NCBI RefSeq assembly: GCF_900078705.1
Contig: NZ_FKIF01000006.1
Coordinates: 1,082,324-1,146,323, forward strand
Source of the DNA: Bordetella ansorpii
GTDB taxonomy: Bacteria > Pseudomonadota > Gammaproteobacteria > Burkholderiales > Burkholderiaceae_B
Direction of reading: 5' to 3'
DNA: 64,000 nt
In this document: positions 37,126 to 46,453 of the stretch, piece by piece
How positions within the stretch are numbered: position 1 is the first letter of the stretch
Layout: every line of letters starts with the position of its first letter
Made by a program: the position numbers and the translations under genes
Notes under the pieces: generated by a model
Seen by the model: only the letters and a program-made list of their open reading frames with translations
The model's database searches: none
Told to the model about the DNA's origin: nothing

Positions 37126-38664
37126 TCAGTCCTCGCGCACGGGCGGCGGACCCCACTGGCCGTCCAGCGCCGTGTTGCGCGGCGCATACAGACGCATGTT
37201 CAACATGAAGTTGCCCTGCTGCGGCGCCGGCAGCCAGTTGGACTGCTTGTCCTTCGACGGCGGATCGCGGCGGATGTAGATGTCCAGCGAGCCATCCTCG
37301 TTGTACTTGAGCGAATCGGTGCTGGACAGCGCATAGCGGCCGATCGGATTCTGCGTGAAGCCCGGACGGGTGTCGTACAGGATCAGCGTCCAGTAGCCGT
37401 CCACCGGCGGCAACTGGCCGCGGTCGAAGTGCAGCACGTAGTCTTCGTCGCTTTCCAGCGGCTTGCCTTCGTCGTCGATGGCGGTCACCGGGTACAGCAC
37501 TTCCTCGGGCGTGCTGGCGCCCAGGCCGGCATAGGCCACCGCGGCGCGGCGCGCGTAGTCGGTGCCATAGGTGCCGATGCCGTTGCGCACCACGGTCCAG
37601 CCGTTGACCGGCGTGCCCAGCGTATGGACCGCATCGGCGATGCGGCGCCCGGCCAGCGGCCGCGCTTCCGCCAGCGCCTGCTGCACCGAGGGCTCCAGCG
37701 CGCCGAACGAGAACGCCTGGCCTCGGCCGAAGCCGAGGCGGCGCAGCCGGTCGAGCATCGGATAATCGTTGGCGTGGGGCGGATTGGCGCGCACCAGTTC
37801 GTCGAACAGGGTGAAGTAGGTCGCCGCATCCATGGCCGCCACCTGCTCGGCGGGTGTGCCCTGCCCGCTCCAGGCCGGATTCACCTGGCCGGGGGGCGTG
37901 CTGTAGCCACGGCCCCAGGCGCTGAGCGGAGCGGCAATCATGTTGCTCTGGAACTGATTGACCACCGCGTAATCGGCGGCGCTCGGCGTGTGCACGCGGC
38001 CGATCATCCAGCCCTGGTTGGTCGGGCTGCGCACGGTGTCCACGCCCGGCGGCAGCGTGCCGTTCCACGACGGGCCGACGATGGCGAAGGTCTGCGCCAC
38101 GTTGCCCGACGTGCGCGTGCCGCGCGCGGCGTACATGTCGGACCACATGTCATGCAGGGACAGCAGGTAGTAGCGCTTGTCGGCGGCGGGCACCTGGATG
38201 ATCAGCGGCTCGCGGCTCACGTCGTACCAGAGGCTGGAATACAGCGCGTCGGTGCTGGGCCAGGCCACGTCGGTGGCGCGCGGATCGGGATAGGCGGTGC
38301 GGTGGCCGAACTGGTTCATCGGCGCGCGGCCGGCCAGCGGCGTCTGCACGTTGGTGGAGGCGCGGCGCGTCATCTCCATCAGCACCATCGGATAGGCGTA
38401 GATATAGGCGTCGACCGCGGCATCGCGCAGTTCGGCGCCGGTCATCGCGGCGACGGGAATGGAGGGAGCGGGGGCGGGTGCCGGCACGGGCGTCTGCGAG
38501 ACCATGCGCATCGACGGACGGGGCATGCCCGAGGCGTCGGTGGCGGGGTACATGGGCGTGACCTGCGACGACTGGGCGTAGGCGATGCCGGCCAGGCTGG
38601 TGCTCAGTACGCTTGCCACGACGGCCGCCTGCCAGCGGCGCGTGGGAATTGCTCGGATACGCAT
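37126..38664 (-). CDS. DUF1254/DUF1214 domain-containing exported protein
   Basis: A 512-residue periplasmic protein with a signal peptide ending SLAGIAYA-QS (about residue 30) and a proline-rich linker. DUF1254 follows (AYIYAYPMVLMEMTRRAS, WPSTDALYSSLWYDVSREPL), then DUF1214 at the end (GYWTLILYDTRPGFTQNP, then DIYIRRDPPSKDKQSNWLPA). The family is widespread and its function is not established. AGGAG lies before the ATG. It is a single gene upstream of the atp operon with no functional link. Confidence 0.9.
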   Translation of the reverse strand: MRIRAIPTRRWQAAVVASVLSTSLAGIAYAQSSQVTPMYPATDASGMPRPSMRMVSQTPVPAPAPAPSIPVAAMTGAELRDAAVDAYIYAYPMVLMEMTRRASTNVQTPLAGRAPMNQFGHRTAYPDPRATDVAWPSTDALYSSLWYDVSREPLIIQVPAADKRYYLLSLHDMWSDMYAARGTRTSGNVAQTFAIVGPSWNGTLPPGVDTVRSPTNQGWMIGRVHTPSAADYAVVNQFQSNMIAAPLSAWGRGYSTPPGQVNPAWSGQGTPAEQVAAMDAATYFTLFDELVRANPPHANDYPMLDRLRRLGFGRGQAFSFGALEPSVQQALAEARPLAGRRIADAVHTLGTPVNGWTVVRNGIGTYGTDYARRAAVAYAGLGASTPEEVLYPVTAIDDEGKPLESDEDYVLHFDRGQLPPVDGYWTLILYDTRPGFTQNPIGRYALSSTDSLKYNEDGSLDIYIRRDPPSKDKQSNWLPAPQQGNFMLNMRLYAPRNTALDGQWGPPPVRED

Positions 38665-38948
38665 GAGAGGCTCCTGCTCAGTGAGTGAAGGAGAGCCCGC
38701 GCGGAGACGGAAACGGCCGGATGGGCGCGCCCCGGCGCGGCTCGGTCAGAACTGACGTTCGATCAGGATAGGCCGCGTTGCTGCAACAGAGTGCTGCGCA
38801 AACGTTTCAACGGGCTACGCGCTCGGGGTCGGATCGCGCTTGTCCGGCGTGGCGAAAAAGGCCCGCGAGCCAATGCCGGCGGGGCGCGCGGGCCCGAGGC
38901 GGGGCGCCGGCGGATGTATCCGCCCAGCCCGCCTCCATGTAACCAGCA

Positions 38949-39725
38949 TTAACGATGCTTGAATGCCGGCGCGCGTTTTTCCGCGAACGCGGCCATGCCT
39001 TCCTTCTGGTCTTCCGTGGCGAACAGCGAGTGGAAGACGCGGCGCTCGAACAGCAGGCCGTCATTCAGCGGCGACTCGTAGGCGCGGTTGACGCATTCCT
39101 TGGCCATCATGACGGACGGCAGCGACATCGAAGCGATGACGGTCGCGGCCTCGATGGCCTCGTCCAGCAGCTTGTCGGCGGGCACGATGCGCGAGACCAG
39201 GCCGGCGCGCTCGGCTTCCTCTGCGGCCATCATGCGCGCGGTCAGCACCATGTCCATGGCCTTGGCCTTGCCCACGGCGCGCGGCAGGCGCTGCGTGCCG
39301 CCCGCGCCGGGAATGACGCCCAGCTTGATCTCGGGCTGGCCGAACTTGGCGTTGTCGGCGGCGATCAGGATGTCGCACATCATCGCCAGTTCGCAGCCAC
39401 CGCCCAGGGCGTAGCCGGCCACCGCGGCGATGACGGGCTTGCGCACGCGCTTGAGCGTTTCCCAGTTGCGGGTGATGTAGTCGCTGCCGTAGACGTCCAT
39501 GTACGTCCAGCTTTTCATGGCGCCGATGTCGGCGCCGGCCGCGAAGGCTTTCTCGCTGCCCGTGATGACGACGGCGCCGATGTTCTCGTCCGCGTCGAAG
39601 GCCAGCAGCGCGGCCCCCAGCTCGTCCATCAGTTGATCGTTGAGCGCATTGAGCGCCTTGGGCCGGTTCAGGGTGAGAAGGCCGACCCGGCCACGGGTCT
39701 CGACCAGCACGAACGATTCGCTCAT
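38949..39725 (-). CDS. Enoyl-CoA hydratase
   Basis: Hydrates 2-trans-enoyl-CoA to (S)-3-hydroxyacyl-CoA. The 258-residue protein has both catalytic glutamates of crotonase, in [12 protein letters not shown] and [20 protein letters not shown], and the oxyanion-hole segments [14 protein letters not shown] and [11 protein letters not shown]. Of the three crotonase-fold genes in the window this is the only one with a full hydratase active site. GGAG precedes the ATG at 39725. Divergent from the M61 peptidase gene with only 38 bases between starts, so promoters must overlap. Confidence 0.94.
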   Translation of the reverse strand: MSESFVLVETRGRVGLLTLNRPKALNALNDQLMDELGAALLAFDADENIGAVVITGSEKAFAAGADIGAMKSWTYMDVYGSDYITRNWETLKRVRKPVIAAVAGYALGGGCELAMMCDILIAADNAKFGQPEIKLGVIPGAGGTQRLPRAVGKAKAMDMVLTARMMAAEEAERAGLVSRIVPADKLLDEAIEAATVIASMSLPSVMMAKECVNRAYESPLNDGLLFERRVFHSLFATEDQKEGMAAFAEKRAPAFKHR

Positions 39726-39763
39726 TGAATGTCTCCAGAGAGGGATAGGAATAAGATAGGCGG

Positions 39764-41545
39764 ATGAACGACGCACCCATAATTTACCGCTTGCAGCCGC
39801 ATGATCCCGCCGGCCACCGCTATCGCGTATCGCTGACGGTCGCCCGGCCCGATCCCCACGGCCAGTGCCTGGCCCTGCCCGCCTGGATACCCGGCAGCTA
39901 CCTGATCCGCGATTTCTCGCGCCAGATCGAAACCCTGGCGGCCCGGGCGGGCAACCGCCCGGTCGCCGTCGACAAGCTGGACAACCACACCTGGCGCGCC
40001 GCGCCCTGCGAGGGCCCGCTGCACGTCGAGTACACCGTCTACGCCTGGGACCTGTCCGTGCGCGGCGCGCACCTGGACGAAAGCCACGCCTTCTTCAACG
40101 GCACCAGCGTGTTCCTGTGCGTGCAGGGCCAGCAGGCCGAACCCTGCCTGGTCGACCTGCAACCGCCGCGCGGCATCGACGGCTGGAAGGTCTACACCAG
40201 CCTGCCCGAGGCGCGGGGGGTGGCGGGCGCCGCCCGGCGCCACGGCTTCGGCCTGTACCGCGCCCCCGACTACGACGCGCTGATCGACCATCCCGTCGAA
40301 ATGGGCACGCCGCAGGTGGCGCGTTTCACCGCGCACGGCGCCGAACACGAACTGGTGTTCACCGGCGAGGCGCCGCGCCTGGACATGGCGCGCATCGTCG
40401 ACGACGTGCGCCGCATCTGCGAGACGCAGATCGCCTTCTTCGAGCCACGCACCAAACACGCGCCGTTCCTGGACAGCAGCGACCGCTATGTGTTCATGAC
40501 GATGGTCACGGGCGACGGCTATGGCGGCCTGGAGCATCGCGCCAGCACCGCGCTGATGGCCTCGCGCAAAGACCTGCCCGTGGTGGGCCAGCAGGGCCAG
40601 GGCGAGGGCTACCGCACCTTCCTGGGCCTGGTCAGCCACGAATACTTCCACACCTGGAACGTCAAGCGCATCAAGCCGGCCGCCTTCGCGCCCTACCGGC
40701 TGGATCAGCCCAACCTGACCCGCCTGCTGTGGATCTTCGAGGGCTTCACCTCGTATTACGACGACCTGCAACTGCTGCGAGCCGGCGTCATCACGCAGGC
40801 CGACTACCTGCGCCTGCTGGGCAAGACCGTCACCGGCGTGGCGCGCACGCCGGGCCGCCACAAGCAGTCGGTGGCCGACAGCTCGTTCGATGCCTGGACG
40901 CGCTATTACAAGCAGGACGAGAACTCGCCCAATGCGCTGATCAGCTACTACACCAAGGGCGCGCTGGTGGCGCTGGGCCTGGACCTGGTCATCCGCCGCG
41001 ACAGCCACGGCGCGTACTCGCTGGACGACGTGATGCGGCTGCTGTGGCAGCGCTACGGCCGCGACTTCTATCGTGGCAAGCCCCAGGGCCTGGACGAGGA
41101 TGCCTTCCCGGCGCTGGTGCGCGAGGCCACCGGCGTGGACGTGCGCCGCTTCGTGGCGCGCCATGCCTACGGCACGGCGGACGTGCCGCTGGCCGAACTG
41201 CTGGCGCCGCAAGGCATCAGCGTGCAGTGGAAAGCCGCCGCGGCCATCCCGGGCCTGGACGTGCGCACGCGCAAGCAGGGCGACAACCTGGTGCTGGCCA
41301 CCGTGCTGGAAGGCGGCGCGGCGCATCGCGCGGGCCTGTCGGCCGGCGACGTGCTGGTGGCGGTGGATGGGTTGCGCGTCGAGGCGCCGGCGGGACTGGA
41401 TACGCTGCTGTCGCAGTACCAGCCGGGCGAGCGCGTGCGCGTGCACGTGTTCCGCCGCGACGAGCTGCGCGCCTACACCGTGCGGCTGGCGGCGCCCGCC
41501 GCGCTGGATTGCGTGGTGAGCGCAGAGAGCCAGAACGCGGGATAG
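39764..41545 (+). CDS. M61 family glycyl aminopeptidase with PDZ domain
   Basis: A 593-residue zinc peptidase, of the kind that releases N-terminal glycine (and alanine) from peptides. The N-terminal beta domain ([20 protein letters not shown]) is followed by the gluzincin motif [14 protein letters not shown] and the downstream zinc ligand in [14 protein letters not shown]-terminal PDZ domain spans about residues 500-580 ([20 protein letters not shown]). No signal peptide is seen, so it is probably cytoplasmic. Divergent from enoyl-CoA hydratase. Confidence 0.92.
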   Translation: MNDAPIIYRLQPHDPAGHRYRVSLTVARPDPHGQCLALPAWIPGSYLIRDFSRQIETLAARAGNRPVAVDKLDNHTWRAAPCEGPLHVEYTVYAWDLSVRGAHLDESHAFFNGTSVFLCVQGQQAEPCLVDLQPPRGIDGWKVYTSLPEARGVAGAARRHGFGLYRAPDYDALIDHPVEMGTPQVARFTAHGAEHELVFTGEAPRLDMARIVDDVRRICETQIAFFEPRTKHAPFLDSSDRYVFMTMVTGDGYGGLEHRASTALMASRKDLPVVGQQGQGEGYRTFLGLVSHEYFHTWNVKRIKPAAFAPYRLDQPNLTRLLWIFEGFTSYYDDLQLLRAGVITQADYLRLLGKTVTGVARTPGRHKQSVADSSFDAWTRYYKQDENSPNALISYYTKGALVALGLDLVIRRDSHGAYSLDDVMRLLWQRYGRDFYRGKPQGLDEDAFPALVREATGVDVRRFVARHAYGTADVPLAELLAPQGISVQWKAAAAIPGLDVRTRKQGDNLVLATVLEGGAAHRAGLSAGDVLVAVDGLRVEAPAGLDTLLSQYQPGERVRVHVFRRDELRAYTVRLAAPAALDCVVSAESQNAG

Positions 41546-41700
41546 ATTCGCCCGGATCGGCTTGACCTGAAAATCAAGTCCATCAAAGTTTCGCCGTCGG
41601 AGCGACTGACCGGATGAGATAGAGCGCTCCCCAGCAGTGAAAACTGTATCTGCGCAAGGCAGATTGCAAATGGTGTCCGGATCGGTTTTAACGTGTACCC

Positions 41701-41728
41701 AGAAGGCGCTGAATATTCAGCGCCTTCT
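41701..41728. terminator. 28-base perfect palindrome, probable terminator
   Basis: A 14-base arm beginning AGAAGGCGCTGAAT is followed directly by its exact complement, then GCTTTATC on the plus strand. It lies 155 bases after the M61 stop and 26 bases after the stop of the leftward small gene. It could fold as a stem with a four-base loop and end transcription from either side. Confidence 0.6.
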
Positions 41729-41753
41729 GCTTTATCAGCGACGGGTATTCGCC

Positions 41754-42140
41754 TTATCCCCAAGGTATACCTTTCCGCAAAGCAACTGGAAAGCCATGCT
41801 GCCTTTCAGTGCGGGGGGTGGGCTTGGCGGCATCCTGTGGATAAGCGCTTTCTACGATCAGGTTCAGTTCCTGCCTGCCTCGTGCGGCACTGCCAGCCCG
41901 CCTGACTTCAAAGAAAACGTAGTACGGACCTGCCGGGTCGTCAATCCGCAAGACATGGCACCCATTTCGTTCATGTGCGGTCTCCCATACTTTCGCCCTT
42001 GCGTCGTTCAAGCTGGCCATCACGGCAGGCAACTGCCGAGACAATCCAATCTGAAGCGGCTTGAGGCACCTCACGCCTATGCCCTCGATTCCTGAGCAAA
42101 AGGCGCAGTATTCCAGGCACACAGCCTGGAACACAGGCAC
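41754..42140 (-). CDS. Hypothetical protein, possibly truncated
   Basis: A frame of 128 codons starting with GTG, which overlaps the TAG stop of the preceding reductase gene. The middle looks like true protein: DDPAGPYYVFFEVRRAGSA and RQELNLIVESAYPQD, a strand-rich segment that I associate loosely with uncharacterised proteins of accessory regions. The first 30 residues are cysteine-rich and not convincing, so the real gene may start later or have lost its 5' part. Base composition of 41546-42140 is visibly lower in GC than its neighbours. Function unknown. Confidence 0.4.
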   Translation of the reverse strand: MPVFQAVCLEYCAFCSGIEGIGVRCLKPLQIGLSRQLPAVMASLNDARAKVWETAHERNGCHVLRIDDPAGPYYVFFEVRRAGSAARGRQELNLIVESAYPQDAAKPTPRTERQHGFPVALRKGIPWG

Positions 42141-43057
42141 TAAGTGACGCTTTCGCGTCTCTGCGGCACACGTTCCCAGCGCCGCTGGATGTCCTTGGCC
42201 GCCACCACTCCATCGGCCATCGCCGTGACCACGCAGGGATGCATGCGGTTGGCCACTTCGCCAATCGCATAGATGTCCGGCAGGCTGGTCTGGGCCGTGG
42301 CGAAGTCGGTCTGGATGTAGCCGCGCTCGCTGCGCGCCAGACGCAGGCCATCAGCAAAAGCGGCCTGGGGCTCCCAGCCGTAGAAGACCAGGATCAGGTC
42401 GTACTGCCGCCCATCGACGGTGCGCGCGGCGGGGTCGACCTCGTAGGCGCCGACGTGCACGTTCTCGCGGCCGGCGCGCACCACCCATTGCTGCTGGGCA
42501 CGCACGGTGCGGGCATAAAGATGCACGTCGCCAGCGCCGCGATTGCGCACGTAGACGAAATTCTCGTAGGCGTTGTCGCCGCCGCCCAGCACCGCCACCT
42601 TCAATCCGCTGTAGTCCTGGGCCACGATGGGCGAACCGGGGCCGACCAGCACGCCGGGCCACGAGGCCGTGGAAGGATGGCCCGGCAAACCACGGGCGCG
42701 CACGCCCGAGGCGATGACCAGGGTCCGGCCACGCAGCAGTTGCCCCTGGGCCTGGCCGCCCAGCGCGACCTCGACGCCGCCCTTGACGGGGCGCACCCGC
42801 AGCGCCGGCGCGCGCAGGTGCACCGGCACGCCGGCCTCTTGCACGCTGCGCGCGACGTTGGCCGCGCCCTGCTGGCCGGTCTGGCCGGGCAGGACCGCGA
42901 TCCAGTCGTCGCGGAAGGGGTTGCCGTTGCCCAGGCCGCCCAGGCGGTCCGAGGCCTCGACCAGCACGGGCGCCAGGCCCAGCCGCGCCAGCCAGATCGC
43001 GCAAGAGGCGCCCGCCGGACCTCCGCCCACGATGACCGCGTCGTATACCTGCTGCAT
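42140..43057 (-). CDS. NAD(P)/FAD-dependent oxidoreductase (thioredoxin reductase-like)
   Basis: A 305-residue two-dinucleotide-binding flavoprotein. AVIVGGGPAGASCAIWLARL at residues 7-26 binds FAD, VAVLGGGDNAYENFVYV binds NAD(P)H, and YAIGEVANRMHPCVVTAMAD near the end contacts the flavin. The redox-active CxxC of thioredoxin reductase is absent, so it resembles ferredoxin/flavodoxin-NADP reductase-like or TrxR-like proteins without disulfide chemistry. The start at 43057 (MQQVYDAVIV) fits the family and follows AGG. Divergent from folB. Confidence 0.87.
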   Translation of the reverse strand: MQQVYDAVIVGGGPAGASCAIWLARLGLAPVLVEASDRLGGLGNGNPFRDDWIAVLPGQTGQQGAANVARSVQEAGVPVHLRAPALRVRPVKGGVEVALGGQAQGQLLRGRTLVIASGVRARGLPGHPSTASWPGVLVGPGSPIVAQDYSGLKVAVLGGGDNAYENFVYVRNRGAGDVHLYARTVRAQQQWVVRAGRENVHVGAYEVDPAARTVDGRQYDLILVFYGWEPQAAFADGLRLARSERGYIQTDFATAQTSLPDIYAIGEVANRMHPCVVTAMADGVVAAKDIQRRWERVPQRRESVT

Positions 43058-43269
43058 CCTGTGTTTTCCTGAAAGCTGAGAGCGGCCCGGTCCACGGGCC
43101 CCGCTGGCCGGCACGGCGCCTGCGCTTGCCGGCCAGCCTGCCTCGATTGTAGTCAGCCACGGCCACGCGCCCCGCCCACCCCGCGGGCTCCCGCCGCCCG
43201 GGGCGGACGACGGCATCCGGCGGCCCGTCCCCTTACAATGCAGGCTTCCTCCCACAGGTTTTTGCGATC

Positions 43270-43629
43270 ATGGCGACTCGCCGCATCATCATTTCCCGGC
43301 TTGCGCTGGATGCCCGCATCGGCATTCTCGAACACGAGCGCCGTGCCACTCAGCCGCTGCACGTCGACGCGGAATTCGACGTCGACATCCGCCGCGACGT
43401 GGACGACCACGACATCCACAGCGTGCTCGACTATCGCAGCCTGCGCGACGCCATCGTGCAGGAATGCACGCAGGCGCACGTCAACCTGATCGAAACCCTG
43501 ACCGAACAAGTGGCCGAGCGACTGCTGGCCGATTTCCCCGATATCCGCGCGCTGCGGCTGCGCATCAGCAAGCCCATGGCTTTCTCGGACTGCGACGCCG
43601 TGGGCGTCGAGATCCAGACCAGCCGCTAG
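43270..43629 (+). CDS. folB: Dihydroneopterin aldolase
   Basis: Cleaves 7,8-dihydroneopterin to 6-hydroxymethyl-dihydropterin in folate synthesis. The 119-residue protein has ISRLALDARIGILEHERRAT near the start, the SVLDYRSLRDAI segment, IETLTEQVAERLLADFP with the catalytic Glu region, and ISKPMAFSDCDAVGVEI at the end with the conserved lysine. It begins the folB-ttcA pair with a 12-base gap. Confidence 0.94.
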   Translation: MATRRIIISRLALDARIGILEHERRATQPLHVDAEFDVDIRRDVDDHDIHSVLDYRSLRDAIVQECTQAHVNLIETLTEQVAERLLADFPDIRALRLRISKPMAFSDCDAVGVEIQTSR

Positions 43630-43641
43630 CGCCTCATTGCC

Positions 43642-44622
43642 ATGAACGCCATCGAAACCCTCCCCGAACCAGCCGCCCCCGCGGACGTCCAGAAGCCCGA
43701 GCGGGTGCGCTCCCCCGCCGAAGACCGCGCCCGCCACGAAGGCAACAAGCTGACCAAGCGCCTGGCGCGCGAGACCACCCGCGCCCTGTCCGACTACAAC
43801 ATGATCGAAGCGGGCGACCGCGTCATGGTCTGCCTGTCGGGCGGCAAGGATTCGTACGCGATGCTCGACATCCTGATGACGCTGCAGAAACGCGCGCCGT
43901 TTCCGTTCGAGCTCATCGCGGTCAACCTGGACCAGAAGCAACCGGGCTTCCCGCCCGAGATCCTGCCCGACTACCTGACCAACCTGGGCGTGCCCTTCCA
44001 CATCGAGACGCAGGACACGTACTCGATCGTCACGCGCGTGATCGAGGAAGGCAAGACCATGTGCTCGCTGTGCTCGCGGCTGCGGCGCGGCATCCTGTAC
44101 CGCGTGGCCGACGAGTTGGGCGCGACCAAGATCGCGCTGGGCCATCACCGCGACGACATCCTGGGCACGTTCTTCCTGAACCTGTTCTACGGCGGCAAGT
44201 TGAAGGGCATGCCGCCCAAGCTGGTGTCCGACGACGGCCGCCACACCGTCATCCGTCCGCTGGCCTACGTGCCCGAGCGCGACCTGATCGCCTACGCGCA
44301 GCTCAAGCAGTTCCCCATCATCCCGTGCAACCTGTGCGGTTCGCAGGAGAACCTGAAGCGCAAGGAAGTGACGCGCATGGTGCAGGAATGGGACCGCAAG
44401 CATCCCAACCGCTCGTGGAACGTGTTCAACGCCCTGTCGCGCGTGGTGCCTTCGCACCTGATGGATCTGGATCTGTTCGATTTCGTGGGGTTGAAGCCCA
44501 CGGGCAAGCCGGACGCCGACGGCGACACGGCTTTCGATCAGGTCGATCCGGAAGACGCCTCGGCCGAACCCTGTGCCGAGCCGGCGGATGCGCTGAGGGA
44601 ACAGCGCATCGTGTTCCGCTGA
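43642..44622 (+). CDS. ttcA: tRNA 2-thiocytidine biosynthesis protein TtcA
   Basis: Thiolates cytidine 32 of certain tRNAs, using ATP and an iron-sulfur cluster. The 326-residue protein has the PP-loop [15 protein letters not shown], the paired cysteines [13 protein letters not shown], and the C-terminal [15 protein letters not shown], all hallmarks of TtcA. tRNA-Arg(CCG), encoded in this window, has C at the equivalent of position 32 replaced by T, so it is not an obvious substrate. Convergent with the hydroxyacid dehydrogenase gene: the two stop codons abut. Confidence 0.96.
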   Translation: MNAIETLPEPAAPADVQKPERVRSPAEDRARHEGNKLTKRLARETTRALSDYNMIEAGDRVMVCLSGGKDSYAMLDILMTLQKRAPFPFELIAVNLDQKQPGFPPEILPDYLTNLGVPFHIETQDTYSIVTRVIEEGKTMCSLCSRLRRGILYRVADELGATKIALGHHRDDILGTFFLNLFYGGKLKGMPPKLVSDDGRHTVIRPLAYVPERDLIAYAQLKQFPIIPCNLCGSQENLKRKEVTRMVQEWDRKHPNRSWNVFNALSRVVPSHLMDLDLFDFVGLKPTGKPDADGDTAFDQVDPEDASAEPCAEPADALREQRIVFR

Positions 44623-45588
44623 TCAGGCCGCGGGGTTCAGCACCCGCACCGGGCTGCCGGCCGCCCAGGCCGCCACGGCCTCGACGGCGCTGCGGTAGAA
44701 CGCCTCGAAGTTCGGCTGGCTGACATAGCCCAGGTGCGGGGTCAGCACCACGTTGTCCAGCGAACGCAGCGGGTCGGTGGGCGGCAGGGGCTCGGTCTCG
44801 AACACATCCAGCCCCGCCCCCGCCAGGCGCCGCTTGCGCAGCGCATCCAGCAGCGCTTCGTGGTCGACCAGGCCCGAGCGCGAGGTATTCACCAGGAATG
44901 CCGAGGGCTTCATCGCGGCCAGCATCTCGGCATCGACCGTATGCCGCGAACGCGCGCTGAGCACCACGTGCAGGCTGACCACGTCGGACGTGGAAAACAG
45001 TTCGCGCTTGTCCACGCGCCTGACGCCGACTTCGGCCGCGCGCTCGTCGGTCAGGTTGGGGCTCCAGGCCACCACGTCCATGCCGAAGGCCAGGCCGACC
45101 CTGGCCACGCCGGCGCCCAGCTTGCCCAGGCCCACCACGCCCAGGCGGCGGCCCGCCAGCAACAAGGGCATGCCAGTCTGCCACAGGCCGCGGCGCATGT
45201 TGTCGTGCTCTTGGGGAAGACGCTTGAACAGCGCCAGGATCAACGACCAGGCCAATTCCGCCGTGGCGTTGTTGCCGTCGGCGCTGCCGGGCGCGCCGCA
45301 CAGCGTGATGCCGCGGCGCGTGCAGGCCTCGGCATCGATGGCGTTGTTGCGCATGCCGGTGGTGATCAGCAGGCGCAGCCTGGGCAGCGCATCGATCAGT
45401 TCGGCGGGAAACGGCATGCGCTCGCGCATCGCCACGATCACGTCGAAATCCTGCAGCGCCGCCGCGCGCGCCGGCCCGGCGGGCAACGGATCGCGGAACG
45501 TCTTCACCCGGGCCTGCGGGCCCAGCCTGCTCCAGTCGGCATAGCGCTCGGCCACGCCGTGATAGTCGTCGAGAATGGCGATCTGCAT
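44623..45588 (-). CDS. D-2-hydroxyacid dehydrogenase family protein
   Basis: A 321-residue NAD-dependent dehydrogenase related to phosphoglycerate dehydrogenase. The Rossmann motif is GRRLGVVGLGKLGAGVARVG, followed by KPSAFLVNTSRSGLVD, DVFETEPLPPTDPL with the catalytic Glu, and VLTPHLGYVSQPNFEAF with the catalytic His. The N-terminal MQIAILDDYHGVAERYADWS is typical of a subgroup that is not SerA and whose substrate is not known. GGAG precedes the ATG. Confidence 0.92.
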   Translation of the reverse strand: MQIAILDDYHGVAERYADWSRLGPQARVKTFRDPLPAGPARAAALQDFDVIVAMRERMPFPAELIDALPRLRLLITTGMRNNAIDAEACTRRGITLCGAPGSADGNNATAELAWSLILALFKRLPQEHDNMRRGLWQTGMPLLLAGRRLGVVGLGKLGAGVARVGLAFGMDVVAWSPNLTDERAAEVGVRRVDKRELFSTSDVVSLHVVLSARSRHTVDAEMLAAMKPSAFLVNTSRSGLVDHEALLDALRKRRLAGAGLDVFETEPLPPTDPLRSLDNVVLTPHLGYVSQPNFEAFYRSAVEAVAAWAAGSPVRVLNPAA

Positions 45589-45634
45589 GAGGGTGTCTCC
45601 GTTTTATCGTGATCGCTGGGAATGCCCGCGGGCG

Positions 45635-46426
45635 TTATCTTTTCCCGTCCAGCCGCGCCTGAAACAGGTCCAGAGGCATCGCGCCGCTGACGCGCGAGCC
45701 GTCTTCGAAGAACATCGTGGGCGTGCCGCGCACCATCAGGCGCTTGCCCAGCGCCAGCACCTGCTCGGTGGGCGTGTCGCACGACTTGGAGGCCGGCGTC
45801 TTGCCACGGATCATCCAGTCGTTCCAGGCGCGGGCGGGATCGGACGAACACCAGATGTCGCGCGACTTGACCGACGAGTCGGGCGCCAGGATGGGATAGA
45901 GGAAGGTGTAGATGGTGACGTCGTCCAGGGTCTCGAGCGTCTTGTGCAGTTGCTTGCAATAGCCGCAGTTCGGATCCTCGAAGATGGCCACGCGGCGCTT
46001 GCCGTTGCCCCGCACCTGCTTGACGGCCAGATCCAGCGGCAGCTCGGCCAGGGGCACTTCGCCCAGTTTCTCCTGGCGCTCGGCGGTGACGTTGCGGCGG
46101 GTCATGGCATCGACCAGCGTGCCCTGCATGACCCAGCGCACGTCCTCGTCGGTGTACACCAGCTCCATGCCCAGCTGCACTTCGAACAAGCCATAGGGCG
46201 TGCGCTGCACGGCCGTCACGTCCATGCCCGGGAAGCGATCGGCGAAGCGCTTGCGCACGCCTTCGGCGACGGGATCGGGCGCCGGCGTGCGGGTGGACTT
46301 GGCGTCAGCGGCGGACTTGTCCGCGCCGCTGGTGGAATAGCTTTTACCCGACTGGGCCTGTACGGCCCCGGCCAGGAACAAGGCGCACAACGACGCCGCC
46401 ACGCTGACTGCAATACGAAGCTTCAT
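45635..46426 (-). CDS. Thiol:disulfide isomerase (DsbC/DsbG family)
   Basis: A periplasmic disulfide isomerase of 263 residues. A signal peptide ends FLAGAVQA-QS. The N-terminal dimerisation domain (RKRFADRFPGMDVTAVQRTP, YGLFEVQLGMELVYTDEDVR) is followed by the thioredoxin fold with FEDPNCGYCKQL; CGYC is the exact active site of E. coli DsbC. The cis-proline loop is RGTPTMFFEDG. It corrects wrongly paired disulfides and depends on DsbD. ATG at 46426 is preferred to one six codons upstream because it begins a normal signal peptide. Confidence 0.94.
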   Translation of the reverse strand: MKLRIAVSVAASLCALFLAGAVQAQSGKSYSTSGADKSAADAKSTRTPAPDPVAEGVRKRFADRFPGMDVTAVQRTPYGLFEVQLGMELVYTDEDVRWVMQGTLVDAMTRRNVTAERQEKLGEVPLAELPLDLAVKQVRGNGKRRVAIFEDPNCGYCKQLHKTLETLDDVTIYTFLYPILAPDSSVKSRDIWCSSDPARAWNDWMIRGKTPASKSCDTPTEQVLALGKRLMVRGTPTMFFEDGSRVSGAMPLDLFQARLDGKR

Positions 46427-46453
46427 GATGACTCCTGGTGCCACGACGCACGC

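Noticed and set aside
43642..44622. Assignment of tRNA-Arg(CCG) as a TtcA substrate
   Set aside because: The anticodon loop of the tRNA at 1164-1238 is TTCCGAA, so position 32 is U rather than the C that TtcA thiolates.
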